Shown here: one piece after another, positions 25,205-34,345 of the stretch
How positions within the stretch are numbered: position 1 is the stretch's first letter
How the letters are laid out: the number at the start of each line of letters is the position of its first letter
Origin: Candidatus Aminicenantes bacterium UBA6228
Lineage (GTDB): Bacteria; Acidobacteriota; Aminicenantia; Aminicenantales; Saccharicenantaceae
Length of the DNA stretch: 64,000 nucleotides
Direction of reading: 5' to 3'
Assembly: GCA_002441005.1 (NCBI GenBank)
Contig: DJWO01000006.1
Span: 1-64,000, forward strand
Program-made: the position numbers and the translations under genes
The notes under the pieces: generated by a model
Database searches by the model: none
What the model was told of the DNA's origin: nothing
What the model saw: only the letters and a program-made list of their open reading frames with translations

Positions 25205-26487
25205 TGCTGGACTTAAAGATAATTCAGGAAAATTTTGAGGAAGTTAAGAAAAAACTGGCTAACCGGGGTCAGCCTCAGGTGGTGACTGATCTGGATGAAG
25301 TCTATCACCTGTCAACTGAGATTAAAGATCTGACCCAGCAGGCCCAGGTTCGCCGGGAAAAAAGAAACAAAATATCGGACGAGGTCAAAAAGCTGAAAAT
25401 GGCCGGCGGGGAGGTATCTGGTCTGATTGAGGAGTCGAGGCGAATTGGCGAGGAAATCACCGCCATAGAAAAAGAATCAAAAAACCTCGAGGAAAAACTA
25501 AAAAGTCTGCTTCTCCGCCTACCCAACATTCCCCATGACTCGGTGCCGGTGGGGAAAACGGCTGAGGACAATGTGGTGGTGAGAGTGGTCGGCCAGCCGC
25601 CGGTTTTTGACTTTGAGCCTCTGCCTCACTGGGATATCGGCCAGAATCTGGGGATACTTGACTTTGAACGGGCGGCCAAAATTGCCGGTTCCCGTTTTGC
25701 TCTTTATTTTGGCGGAGGAGCCAGGCTGGAAAGAGCCCTGATCAGCTTTATGCTTGACCTTCATACTAAAGAAAAGGGTTTTAAAGAGGTTTTACCTCCT
25801 TTTATTGCCAATGAAGCCAGCTTAACCGGCACCGGTAATCTGCCCAAATTTGCCGAAGACCTGTTCAAGCTCGAGGGCTTTGAGTGGTATCTTATTCCTA
25901 CTGCCGAGGTGCCGCTGACCAATATTTACCGGGGAGAAACACTTGATGGCGGGCAGCTTCCCAAACGTTTTGTGGCTTATACGCCCTGTTTCCGGAGCGA
26001 AGCCGGCTCCTATGGGAAGGATATCAGAGGCCTGGTCCGCCAGCATCAATTTAACAAAGTCGAAATGATGATTTTTTCCCTGCCCGAGAAATCACTGGAG
26101 GAGCTGGAATATATGACCTCCTGTGCTGAGGAAGTTTTAAAGCGCCTCGGCCTGGCTTACCGGGTGGTGGCTCTTTCGACCGGAGATATGGGTTTTGCCA
26201 GCGGGAAAACCTACGATCTGGAAGTCTGGATGCCTGCCCGAAACGGTTATATGGAAATTTCCTCCTGTTCTGATTGCTTTGATTTTCAGGCGCGACGGGC
26301 TCAGATCAAGTTCAAAAGAGACCAGAAAGCCCGGCCTGAATTTGTTCATACCCTCAACGGCTCTGGACTGGCTATCGGTCGGACAGTCAGTGCGATTCTT
26401 GAGAATTATCAGCAGAAAGACGGCTCGGTCCTTGTGCCCGAAGCTCTTCGTCCTTACCTTGACGGGCTTGAGGCTATCAAGCGCTGA
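25204..26487 (+). CDS. serS: Seryl-tRNA synthetase
   Basis: A 427-residue class II synthetase. The N-terminal antiparallel coiled coil (residues about 30-100) binds the long variable arm of tRNA-Ser. The catalytic core carries motif 2 (CFRSEAGSYGKDIRGLVRQHQFNKVEM) and motif 3 (NGSGLAIGRTVSAILENYQ) and the specificity region TAEVPLTN. It charges tRNA-Ser and may also supply Ser-tRNA-Sec. Two tRNA-Ser genes follow within 2.3 kb. The ATG is 6 bases after TATAAT, hence probably leaderless. Confidence 0.96.
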   Translation: MLDLKIIQENFEEVKKKLANRGQPQVVTDLDEVYHLSTEIKDLTQQAQVRREKRNKISDEVKKLKMAGGEVSGLIEESRRIGEEITAIEKESKNLEEKLKSLLLRLPNIPHDSVPVGKTAEDNVVVRVVGQPPVFDFEPLPHWDIGQNLGILDFERAAKIAGSRFALYFGGGARLERALISFMLDLHTKEKGFKEVLPPFIANEASLTGTGNLPKFAEDLFKLEGFEWYLIPTAEVPLTNIYRGETLDGGQLPKRFVAYTPCFRSEAGSYGKDIRGLVRQHQFNKVEMMIFSLPEKSLEELEYMTSCAEEVLKRLGLAYRVVALSTGDMGFASGKTYDLEVWMPARNGYMEISSCSDCFDFQARRAQIKFKRDQKARPEFVHTLNGSGLAIGRTVSAILENYQQKDGSVLVPEALRPYLDGLEAIKR

Positions 26488-26739
26488 AGCGGCTGGTGGT
26501 AGCCGAGATAGACTTGAACGGGATTCAGGGTCTTGACTTTATATGTAGATCCTGCCGAAATTCACATAAAGAAAAGTTGAGGCTAATTTAGTAATTGGAT
26601 GTATTCAAGCACTTGAACGCCCAGCTATCATCAGTGGTGACTCTGGTTAAGTTCAATTCGGCAATTGGCTGTCTTAAGTCCATTTAACTGGCTGCGGCTC
26701 TTGCCATCTCTGGTGTCCCGGGTTAAAATACTTTTTCCC

Positions 26740-26828
26740 GGAGGGATGGCCGAGTGGTTTAAGGCGGCGGTCTTGAAAACCGCTTTCCGGTTTCCGGAAC
26801 GGGGGTTCGAATCCCTCTCCCTCCGCCA
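26740..26828 (+). tRNA. tRNA-Ser (anticodon TGA)
   Basis: An 89-base class II tRNA with acceptor GGAGGGA/TCCCTCC, a D arm GGCCGAGTGG, anticodon loop CTTGAAA giving TGA, a long variable arm (CCGGTTTCCGG) and GGTTCGAATCC T arm. Discriminator G and the CCA end are encoded. It reads UCA/UCN codons for serine. Confidence 0.95.
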
Positions 26829-26898
26829 GCTTCTGATCTCTCTATTCAGCTTAAATCAAACCAAAAAGCTTCACCCTTTTACTTATTTACTTAAAAAA

Positions 26899-26922
26899 GT
26901 CTGGCTAAATATTGAGCCAGAC
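26899..26922 (-). terminator. Rho-independent terminator of the M55 peptidase gene
   Basis: GTCTGGCT and AGCCAGAC form a perfect 8-bp stem around an 8-base loop, starting immediately after the peptidase stop codon on the minus strand and followed by TTTTTT. The plus-strand tRNA gene upstream might also use it, but the T-run is on the minus strand. Confidence 0.85.
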
Positions 26923-27858
26923 TCAGCTACCTGAAGCCAGGGAAATTAAAGCCCGCAAAAGCTTAAAACCTTCGACATAATCTTGCGAGCTGAAAGACAG
27001 GGTTCTCGGAGCAACTCTTTTCACTTCTGGAATCAATAGCCCAATCTCAGCCTGCTGACTGTTGTGAAAATTGACTTCAAATTGATAGGGTGGCTTGAGC
27101 TCATAAGGCTTAAATTTATCCAGAGAAGAAATGGTTTTTCTGGCGCCTTCTTTGAGATCGGCTAAGACTTTTTCCCTTGGAAAATTTCTGGCAGCGAAAC
27201 GGTTGACTGCTTCTTTGACCGGGACAGTAACTAAGTCATTCCCCAGAATTTCTTTAGCCTGGCGGCAGGTTTCGGTATCACCAGTTAGCATGACCACAGG
27301 CACATGGTAATAGCCAGCGATAGCTCCATTGATGCCAAGTTCAGGCATTTCTAAGCTATTAATCTTAATCGAATAAATAACTGATCCAGAAATGGTGTGG
27401 TCGAGAATAGCTGGAGCCGAGCCTGCCCGGGCATGATAGCCGATAAAGATACAGGCCTGAAAACCGGGGTCAATTCCCTCCATCATCGACATGGGTTTGG
27501 GCGAGCCGGAGATGAGCATAGCCCTGGGATCAAGTTCGCTGGCGATGATATTTCTCATGCTGCCATGAGAATCGTTGACCACTACCTCCGTTGCCCCGCT
27601 CTCAAAGAGACCTGCGACGACCGCATTGGTATCTTCCGCCATCCATTTTCTGGCCTGCTGATACTCAGGCGAATCGGAAGAACACTGATTGCCGTGGACC
27701 ACACCCCAGATGCCTTCCATATCTACCGAGATGAAGACTTTTAGCGGCTTTTTGGCTGGAGATGAACTTTTTCCTTGAGCCTGGCTTGAGGCTGCTAAGG
27801 ATACGATCATAAGAAAGCTTAAAAAGGCTGTAGCCGTAATCAATCTAAATCTTTTCAT
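26923..27858 (-). CDS. M55-family (DppA-like) D-aminopeptidase, exported
   Basis: A 311-residue protein from the ATG at 27858, preceded by GGAGGAAAGG, with a signal peptide (TATAFLSFLMIVSLAASSQAQ). The zinc ligands of the DppA family are visible: ISVDMEGIWG (Asp, Glu), VVNDSHG (His), FIGYHARAG (His) and a later Glu-containing LNSLEMPELGINGAIAGYYH. DppA acts on D-Ala-containing di- and tripeptides; an exported version would act on cell-wall or environmental peptides. It is intact and precedes a perfect terminator. Confidence 0.88.
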   Translation of the reverse strand: MKRFRLITATAFLSFLMIVSLAASSQAQGKSSSPAKKPLKVFISVDMEGIWGVVHGNQCSSDSPEYQQARKWMAEDTNAVVAGLFESGATEVVVNDSHGSMRNIIASELDPRAMLISGSPKPMSMMEGIDPGFQACIFIGYHARAGSAPAILDHTISGSVIYSIKINSLEMPELGINGAIAGYYHVPVVMLTGDTETCRQAKEILGNDLVTVPVKEAVNRFAARNFPREKVLADLKEGARKTISSLDKFKPYELKPPYQFEVNFHNSQQAEIGLLIPEVKRVAPRTLSFSSQDYVEGFKLLRALISLASGS

Positions 27859-27967
27859 GATCCTTTCCTCCTTCTTCATGACTCATATTTTTAAAAGATT
27901 TAATCACAGAATATGATAAAAGGCATTCAGACCACAATAGAAGCTTGACCTTATCTGATTTCAACTT

Positions 27968-28447
27968 TCAGCTGGAAACCTTAGCCTGGCCCTTGAGCTT
28001 GTAGCCTTCCTCTATTATTTCTTCAAGCAGCCGGCAGCTATCTTCAATAAAGCCAGTGCAATATTTATCAAACAGGTCATGTTCAGAAGCCAGTTCCCGG
28101 CCTTGAGGTGTTTTGAGGCTACAGCCAATAAGATCAGAGCAATTAATAGAGCCATAAAGTTCGGAGAATCGCTGACAGAATTCCTGAGCCAGGGAATAGG
28201 TCAAGTCTTTGGCAGCTGTGTCTTCAGCCTGGCTGCGGCCAAAATGAAGGCTGATGACCAGAAGGGCCCCCGTTACCGCTCCACAGGTGAGTCCCAGATG
28301 CGATATTCCTCCGCCCAGTACCTGGGATAGCTTGAGTGCTTTTTCTTCCGGGATTCCCAGCTCAATAGCATAGGGCATAAAGACCGACTGCGAACAACTG
28401 AATCCCAGGTCAAAAAGTTCTTTAGCCCTGCCTTTCTTATCCGACAT
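27968..28447 (-). CDS. C_GCAxxG_C_C family protein
   Basis: A 159-residue cytosolic protein. The family cysteines are in order: FSCSQSV near residue 17, GLTCGAVTGALLV near residue 54 (the GCAxxG-type site), INCSDLIG near residue 101 and KYCTGFI near residue 129. Members are thought to bind a redox-active or metal centre, and many lie beside electron-transfer genes, but no activity is established. The gene is 109 bases upstream of the M55 gene on the same strand. Confidence 0.85.
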   Translation of the reverse strand: MSDKKGRAKELFDLGFSCSQSVFMPYAIELGIPEEKALKLSQVLGGGISHLGLTCGAVTGALLVISLHFGRSQAEDTAAKDLTYSLAQEFCQRFSELYGSINCSDLIGCSLKTPQGRELASEHDLFDKYCTGFIEDSCRLLEEIIEEGYKLKGQAKVSS

Positions 28448-28613
28448 TTACTTCTCCCGCCAATTAAATTTTAAAATCCATCCCGGTCAACATACTTAGG
28501 ACTTAAGCTTAATATTTTACTTAACAGTCAGTTCGGGGGTCAACTTCTTTAATCATCCATGTTCAGTTTTTTTTAGAAAGAAAAAATGCTAAAATAACGC
28601 TGCCTTTTCAAGC

Positions 28614-28707
<94 letters not shown>

Positions 28708-28731
28708 CCATTATTAAGGATTCAGGGTTCG

Positions 28732-28755
28732 AGCCTCAACCGGGCTGTTTTTTTT
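28732..28755 (+). terminator. Terminator of tRNA-Ser(GCT)
   Basis: AGCC at 28732-28735 pairs with GGCT at 28743-28746, and a run of eight T follows. The stem is short, but the T-run and the position 25 bases after the tRNA are typical. Confidence 0.55.
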
Positions 28756-28757
28756 CT

Positions 28758-30893
28758 TTATTGAATAAAACCACGCTTTTTCAACAGCGGTTCAATTCTG
28801 GCTTCCCGGCCGCGAAACTTGATATACTGTGGCAGAAAATCAACTGTCCCGAATTTTTCCAGAATCTCCTGCCTGAACTTGAGGGCTGTTTTCTGATCAA
28901 ACAGGCCGCGCTCTTTAAAGGCCTGGAAAGCATCGCTATCGAGAACTTCCGCCCAGATATAAACATAATAGCCGGCGGCATAACCACCGGAAAAAATGTG
29001 CTGGAAATAGGTGCTCCGGTATCTGGGAGCAATGGCTTCAATCAATCCGATTTGATTTAAAACCAGGCGCTCAAAATCATTTACCTCATAATCTTCCTTG
29101 AAGACTGTTTTATGCCAGTCCAGGTCAAGAATAGAAGCAGCTAATAATTCAGTGGATGCAAAGCCCTGATTAAAGAGAGAACTGTTATTTATTTTCTTTA
29201 TCAATTCATCAGGGATGACTTCACCAGTAGCATAATGCTTGGCATACAGTTTGAGCAGCTCCGGTTCAAAAGCCCAGTTTTCCATTATCTGCGAAGGCAG
29301 TTCCACTGCATCTCGAGGTACAGACCGGTTATTGTATTTACCCATGGACAGCAAAGAAGCCAGGGCGTGACCAAACTCATGAAAGCAGGTCTCAACTTCA
29401 TCCAGTGAAAGAAGAGCGGGGACGTTTCCCACCGGCCGGGTGAAATTGCAGGTAATGGTGACCAGCGGGGCCACCCTTTTTCTATTTTCATAGCTTTGAC
29501 GCCGCAGCCCGCCAGTCCAGCCACCGCTTCTTTTTGACGGCCGCGGAAACAAATCAAAATAAAGAAGGCCCAGGTGCTGACCGTTCCTTTCTTTAACTTC
29601 AAAAACCAGGACTTCTGGATGATAGACCGGGATATCATTTCTTCTTTCGAATCTAAGACCATAAAGCTTACCGGCCAGGGTGAAAATTCCATTCAGAACA
29701 TTATCCACTGAAAAGTAAGGCCGGATTTCATTATCTTCCAGATTATATTTTTTCTGGCGCAGCTTTTCGGCATAATACCACCAGTCCCAGCCTGAAATTT
29801 TTATTCCGGCGCCTTCTTCATCAGCTATCTGCTGCATTTCGGCCTGTTCGGCCTTAGCTCGCTCGATGGCATATTTCCAGAGATCCAGCAGGAAGGTTTC
29901 CACTCTTTCCGGTGTCCTGGCCATGTTAACGTCAATTGAATAGTGAGCATAGGTCGGAAAACCGAGCAAGTTGGCCCTTTCTGTCCGCAGGGCGATTATT
30001 TTCTTGATAGTCTCTTTATTATCGTACTCATTGTATCTATCTCCCCGGCTGAGATAGGCCTGGTAAAGACGTTGCCGCAATTCGCGATTTTGAGCATACT
30101 GAAGAAACGGTGTTAGACTTGGGACCTGAGTGGTAAAAACCCATTTGCCCTCCAGACCGGCTTTCTTGGCGGTTTCAGCGGCCGCAGCCACGACGTCTGG
30201 CGGCAGTCCAGCCAGATGCTTGGGATTTTCGATAACCAGTTTAAGGCTATTGGTTTCCTGCAAGAGGTTATTACCAAACTTCAGAGACAGAAGAGAAAGT
30301 TCCCGGTCAATTTCACGCAGCCGGTTCTTGGCTTCTGGCTGGAGAAGAGCTCCTGCCCGGACGAAATCCTGATAGATTTTTTCCAGCAGGAATTTTTCTT
30401 CCGGACCGAGTTTGATCTGGTTTCTCCGTTCATAAACGCTCTTCAGGCGAGCAAAAAGACGATCATTGAGATAAATACTGGAGCGATGCTGGCTGGTCAG
30501 GGGAGTGGTTTGCAGGGCTATTTTCTGAAGCTCGGTGGAAGTGTTGGCTCCCTGAATAGTTCCGAAAACAGCCATCACCTGACTGAGCAGCTTACCCGTC
30601 CGGTCAAAAGCCAGAATCGTATTCTCAAAAGTTGGAGGCTGAGGATTATTAATAATGGCCTCAATTTCAGCCTGCTGGGCCTCCATACCTTTTTTAATTG
30701 CCGGCAGAAAATGCTCGTTTTTAATCAGATCAAAAGGCGGTGTGCCGAAAGGAGTTTTGAATTCGGAAAGAAGTGGATTGGGCTCTTCCTGAGCAGCTAA
30801 AAAAACAGGCAAGGTAAAAATAAAAATAAGCCCAAACAGAGCCAGGCAGATTGACTTTGCTCTATTCTTTGAGGCAATTTTTTTGGCTGACAT
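28758..30893 (-). CDS. dcp: M3-family oligopeptidase (peptidyl-dipeptidase Dcp-like), exported
   Basis: A 711-residue zinc peptidase with a signal peptide (ALFGLIFIFTLPVFLAAQE). The long alpha-helical N-terminal region begins FGTPPFDLIKNEHFLPAIKKGM, typical of Dcp. The zinc site is CFHEFGHALASLLS near residue 500, followed by the second ligand Glu region and FSGGYAAGYYVYIWAEVL at the C-terminus. It would remove C-terminal dipeptides from peptides outside the cytoplasm. AGGAG lies 8 bases before the ATG. It is divergent from the GH106-like gene. Confidence 0.92.
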   Translation of the reverse strand: MSAKKIASKNRAKSICLALFGLIFIFTLPVFLAAQEEPNPLLSEFKTPFGTPPFDLIKNEHFLPAIKKGMEAQQAEIEAIINNPQPPTFENTILAFDRTGKLLSQVMAVFGTIQGANTSTELQKIALQTTPLTSQHRSSIYLNDRLFARLKSVYERRNQIKLGPEEKFLLEKIYQDFVRAGALLQPEAKNRLREIDRELSLLSLKFGNNLLQETNSLKLVIENPKHLAGLPPDVVAAAAETAKKAGLEGKWVFTTQVPSLTPFLQYAQNRELRQRLYQAYLSRGDRYNEYDNKETIKKIIALRTERANLLGFPTYAHYSIDVNMARTPERVETFLLDLWKYAIERAKAEQAEMQQIADEEGAGIKISGWDWWYYAEKLRQKKYNLEDNEIRPYFSVDNVLNGIFTLAGKLYGLRFERRNDIPVYHPEVLVFEVKERNGQHLGLLYFDLFPRPSKRSGGWTGGLRRQSYENRKRVAPLVTITCNFTRPVGNVPALLSLDEVETCFHEFGHALASLLSMGKYNNRSVPRDAVELPSQIMENWAFEPELLKLYAKHYATGEVIPDELIKKINNSSLFNQGFASTELLAASILDLDWHKTVFKEDYEVNDFERLVLNQIGLIEAIAPRYRSTYFQHIFSGGYAAGYYVYIWAEVLDSDAFQAFKERGLFDQKTALKFRQEILEKFGTVDFLPQYIKFRGREARIEPLLKKRGFIQ

Positions 30894-30989
30894 CGTTCAT
30901 CTCCTTTCTGGTTTGATATTAAAATATAATTGCTAACCGGGGCAAAAAGTCAAGACCGAATCTGTTTTGATCAATAAAATCAGTCACGG

Positions 30990-31003
30990 TGACCTCCAGG
31001 TCA
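30990..31003. promoter_or_regulatory. Operator-like palindrome between dcp and the GH106-like gene
   Basis: TGACCT-CC-AGGTCA is a perfect 6-bp inverted repeat in the 231-base divergent gap, about 60 bases upstream of the strong promoter of the glycosidase gene. Its dimer-site geometry suggests a regulator binding site; no regulator is encoded next to it. Confidence 0.4.
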
Positions 31004-31064
31004 ACTTTTTCTAAACATTGACTGGCGGGCCGGGCTAACCTGCTGACTGCTCAATAAAACTTGA

Positions 31065-31092
31065 TTGACAAGGCCGAAGCCAGTTTTATAAA
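31065..31092 (+). promoter_or_regulatory. Promoter of the GH106-like lipoprotein gene
   Basis: TTGACA at 31065-31070 and TATAAA at 31087-31092 with a 16-base spacer, 32 bases upstream of the ATG. GAGGAGA follows close to the start as ribosome-binding site. Confidence 0.65.
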
Positions 31093-31124
31093 TTGAACTT
31101 AATGGATTTTTGAGGAGAAAATAA

Positions 31125-34100
31125 ATGAAAATTAGCTTTTCTGGGTCCCGGTCTGAAAACAAGTCATTAAAATGGCTAACATTTTTATTGATATCAATCC
31201 TGCCATTTATTTTTGCCTGTGGTGAGAGGCAAAAGGCCAGCAATGATACTCTCCTTTCCACCAGAAATGAACTGGCCAATCCGCCGACTGACTACCGGCC
31301 GGTGCCACTGTGGGTCTGGAATGACCGGATGACCCCAGAAGTTATCAGGGAACAGTTAGCTGATTTCAAGGACAAAGGCTTTGGTGGAGTTTTTGTTCAT
31401 CCACGTCCTGGTTTGATTACTCCTTATCTTTCAGAAGAATGGTTATCGCTTTTTAAGGAAGCGGTTAAAACCGGACGGGAACTCGGGCTTAAAATCTGGA
31501 TCTACGATGAGAATTCTTATCCTTCCGGCTTTGCCGGCGGCCTGGTGCCGGCAGCTTTACCGGAAGTAGGACGTTCAGGGCTCAGAGCTATCAGACAGAG
31601 CCACCCTGATTTAAAACAGGCAACCGACCCGGTTTGCCTCCTCCAGGAAAATGGTTCCAATTTTCTGGATATAACCGATAGAGTCAGGGCAGGTGAGACG
31701 GGCTGGCCGGAAGGCCATTACTGGCTATTGGAAGTGGTCAAAGAAAACCCTTCCCCCTGGTATGGCGGTTTTACCTATGTTGATTTAATGCGGCCAGGTG
31801 TCACTGAAGCTTTTCTTCATTTGACTCATGAGGCCTATAAGAGAGTCTGCGGAGAAGAGTTTGGCCAGGTAGTTCCTGGCTCATTTGAAGATGAAGCTGA
31901 GATTGGTCCGGCCGGCGGTTCGTGGGCAGTCAATTATACACCGGCTATTCTGACTGAATTTCGGCGGCGCCGCGGCTATGATCTTAAAACCGAACTGCCT
32001 TTGCTGTTTGTAGAACAGGGTGATTTTCGCCGAGCCAGGCATGATTTTTATCTGACCTGTCTTGAGCTGTTCGTCGAAAACTGGTCAAAGCCCTACAGTG
32101 AGTATTGCCAGGCGAATAATCTGATTTTTACCGGCCATTACTGGGAACATGACTGGCCGGTGCCCAGAAATAATCCTGATAGTCTGGCTCTCAACGCCTA
32201 TGCCCATCAGCCAGGAATCGATATCTTGATGAATAACTGGTCAACCTCGCCTCAGGCTCAGTTTGGTAACTCGCGAGCTGTGAGGGAGCTGGGAAGTCTG
32301 GCCAATCAGCTTGGCCGGAAAAGAACTCTGTCCGAGACTTATGGGGCCAGCGGCTGGGACCTGACCTTTTTTGACCAGAAAAGGATAGGCGATTGGGAAT
32401 ATGCCCTGGGCGTTAATTTTCTCAATCAGCATCTGTCTTATGTGACCATCGCCGGGGCCAGGAAAAGGGATCATCCTCTGTCTTTTTCTTATCATGAACC
32501 CTGGTGGCCGGCTTACCGGCTGATGAACGATTATTTCGGCCGGCTATCATTGGTCTTAAGCCGAGGCCAGCAGATTAACCGGATTCTGGTCATAGAGCCG
32601 ACCACCTCAGCCTGGCTGTATTATTCTCCAGCCGTAAAAAATGAGAAGTTTGATAAAATCGCCGTTGATTTTCAAAACTTTGTTCATCAGCTGGAGCGGG
32701 AACAGATTGAATATGACCTGGGTAGCGAATTGGTTTTAAAGGATTATGGCCGGCTGACAGGCAGGAAACTCCAGGTTGGGGAGAGAGCTTATGACCTGGT
32801 GGTGCTTCCACCCGGGCTGGAAAATCTTGAAGCCTCCACGGCCGAACTGCTTAAGAATTTCTTAAAGAGTGGAGGAGAAGTTGTCTCCTGGGGAGAAAAT
32901 GAACTGCTTCTGGCCGGGAAACCATCTTCGCTTGGAGACGAACTTAGATCAGAGGGCAATTTTAAGCAATTCGAGCCGGCTTCATTTTCGACCGAACATT
33001 TAGCAGAGATATTTTCGGCCAGAATTAAGCCTGTGATTGAATTCAGCCAGCTGAGCGGTCAGGAAATGCTTTTTCACCAACGGCGACAGTATAAAGACGG
33101 CCAGATTCTGTTTCTGGCTAATATCAGCCCGGATCAGCCTGCCTCAGGCGAAATCAAACTTAAAGGCAAAAGCCTGGAAAAGTGGGACTTAAGGAGCGGG
33201 CAGGTCAGCTATTTTCCGGCAGAAAGGAAAGGGAAACGGATAAGCTTAAGCTTTAATCTTCAACCAGGAGAAAGCCTGCTTTTAGCTGCCTATGACAGAA
33301 AGTTACCGAGAGCAGCCTCGGCCGCTGCCAGAACTGATGAACAGGCCAAAAGCCGGGAAGAAATAAGGCTTAAACCTGAAGCCGTAAAGAGACTTGAAGC
33401 CAACGTTTTGACCATTGATTACTGTGATTTAATCCTGTCCGGCCGGACTGAAAAAAATCTCTATTTTTATGAAGCTCAGAGGAAAACCTTTAAAGCTCAT
33501 GGATTTGACCGCAATCCCTGGGACTCATCTGTTCAATTTCAGGATAACTTAATAGCCAGAAATCATTTTCCTTCTCAATCTGGGTTCAGGGCTGAATTTC
33601 ATTTTACGGTTTTACCTGGTGTTGATTTGAGTTCTTTAAAACTGGCTGTCGAACGTCCATCCGTCTTTAAAGTTCAGGTTAATGGCCAGACGCTTAAGCC
33701 TGAAGCCAATAGCTGGTGGCTCGATCAAGCTCTGGCTGTTTATCCCTTAAGTCAAGCCGCTCGGACCGGAGCCAACACCATTACTTTGATGGCTAAACCA
33801 TTTGATCTTCTGGCGGAACTGGAGGCGGTTTATGTTCTTGGTAACTTTTCTCTGGAAGAAGCCCGGCAGGGATTTATTCTGACGCCCGCCAGAGCCCTCC
33901 AGCCTGGTTCCTGGAAGAAACAGGGATTGACGTTTTACGGGCACCGGGTCGAATACTTGGCTAACTTTAAGCTCCCGGCTTCAGAGCTGGCGGCTTCTGA
34001 TTTTTCACTCAGTTTGCCGGACTGGCAGGGGGCTCTGGCTGAAATTGTAGTCAACGGGGACAAGGCCGGCTTTATTCTGAGTCAATATGAATCCTTACCA

Positions 34101-34322
34101 CTGGGTAACAGGCTTAGGGCGGGCGATAATCAGCTGTCAGTTATTATCTATGGAACTCTTAAAAACACGCTTGGTCCCCATCATCTAAATCCGCCGGCTG
34201 GCCAGGCCTGGCCCGGATCTTTTCAACGGGGGCCGGAAGGTGGACAACCAGGTGGATCGGAGTATAATGTCCGGGATTATGGACTGGCCGGTGATATTAT
34301 TATTAGCCGGATAGAAAAATAA
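31125..34322 (+). CDS. GH106-like glycoside hydrolase, lipoprotein
   Basis: A 1065-residue protein with a lipoprotein signal ending IFAC near residue 30, so it is probably membrane-anchored. The N-terminal catalytic barrel region has the family opening PLWVWNDRMTPEVIREQLADFKDKGFGGVFVHPRPGL, then WIYDENSYPSG, VPGSFEDEAEIGPAG (acidic candidate catalytic residues) and LIFTGHYWEHDWPVP. The middle part (DLVVLPPGLENLE) is a beta-galactosidase-trimerisation-like domain and the C-terminus holds two jelly-roll modules. GH106 members are alpha-L-rhamnosidases; similar proteins may act on other sugars. It is the only obvious polysaccharide-degrading gene in the window. Confidence 0.75.
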   Translation: MKISFSGSRSENKSLKWLTFLLISILPFIFACGERQKASNDTLLSTRNELANPPTDYRPVPLWVWNDRMTPEVIREQLADFKDKGFGGVFVHPRPGLITPYLSEEWLSLFKEAVKTGRELGLKIWIYDENSYPSGFAGGLVPAALPEVGRSGLRAIRQSHPDLKQATDPVCLLQENGSNFLDITDRVRAGETGWPEGHYWLLEVVKENPSPWYGGFTYVDLMRPGVTEAFLHLTHEAYKRVCGEEFGQVVPGSFEDEAEIGPAGGSWAVNYTPAILTEFRRRRGYDLKTELPLLFVEQGDFRRARHDFYLTCLELFVENWSKPYSEYCQANNLIFTGHYWEHDWPVPRNNPDSLALNAYAHQPGIDILMNNWSTSPQAQFGNSRAVRELGSLANQLGRKRTLSETYGASGWDLTFFDQKRIGDWEYALGVNFLNQHLSYVTIAGARKRDHPLSFSYHEPWWPAYRLMNDYFGRLSLVLSRGQQINRILVIEPTTSAWLYYSPAVKNEKFDKIAVDFQNFVHQLEREQIEYDLGSELVLKDYGRLTGRKLQVGERAYDLVVLPPGLENLEASTAELLKNFLKSGGEVVSWGENELLLAGKPSSLGDELRSEGNFKQFEPASFSTEHLAEIFSARIKPVIEFSQLSGQEMLFHQRRQYKDGQILFLANISPDQPASGEIKLKGKSLEKWDLRSGQVSYFPAERKGKRISLSFNLQPGESLLLAAYDRKLPRAASAAARTDEQAKSREEIRLKPEAVKRLEANVLTIDYCDLILSGRTEKNLYFYEAQRKTFKAHGFDRNPWDSSVQFQDNLIARNHFPSQSGFRAEFHFTVLPGVDLSSLKLAVERPSVFKVQVNGQTLKPEANSWWLDQALAVYPLSQAARTGANTITLMAKPFDLLAELEAVYVLGNFSLEEARQGFILTPARALQPGSWKKQGLTFYGHRVEYLANFKLPASELAASDFSLSLPDWQGALAEIVVNGDKAGFILSQYESLPLGNRLRAGDNQLSVIIYGTLKNTLGPHHLNPPAGQAWPGSFQRGPEGGQPGGSEYNVRDYGLAGDIIISRIEK

Positions 34323-34345
34323 AAATTAAAAGATAGCAGGTGTAG

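Noticed and set aside
26497..26519. tRNA 3'-end-like sequence on the minus strand (GTTCAAGTC...CGGCTACCA)
   Set aside because: It has a T-loop-like motif and CCA, but is one base short for a T stem plus acceptor and no 5' half is present. It could be a chance match or old attachment-site debris; no integrase is nearby.
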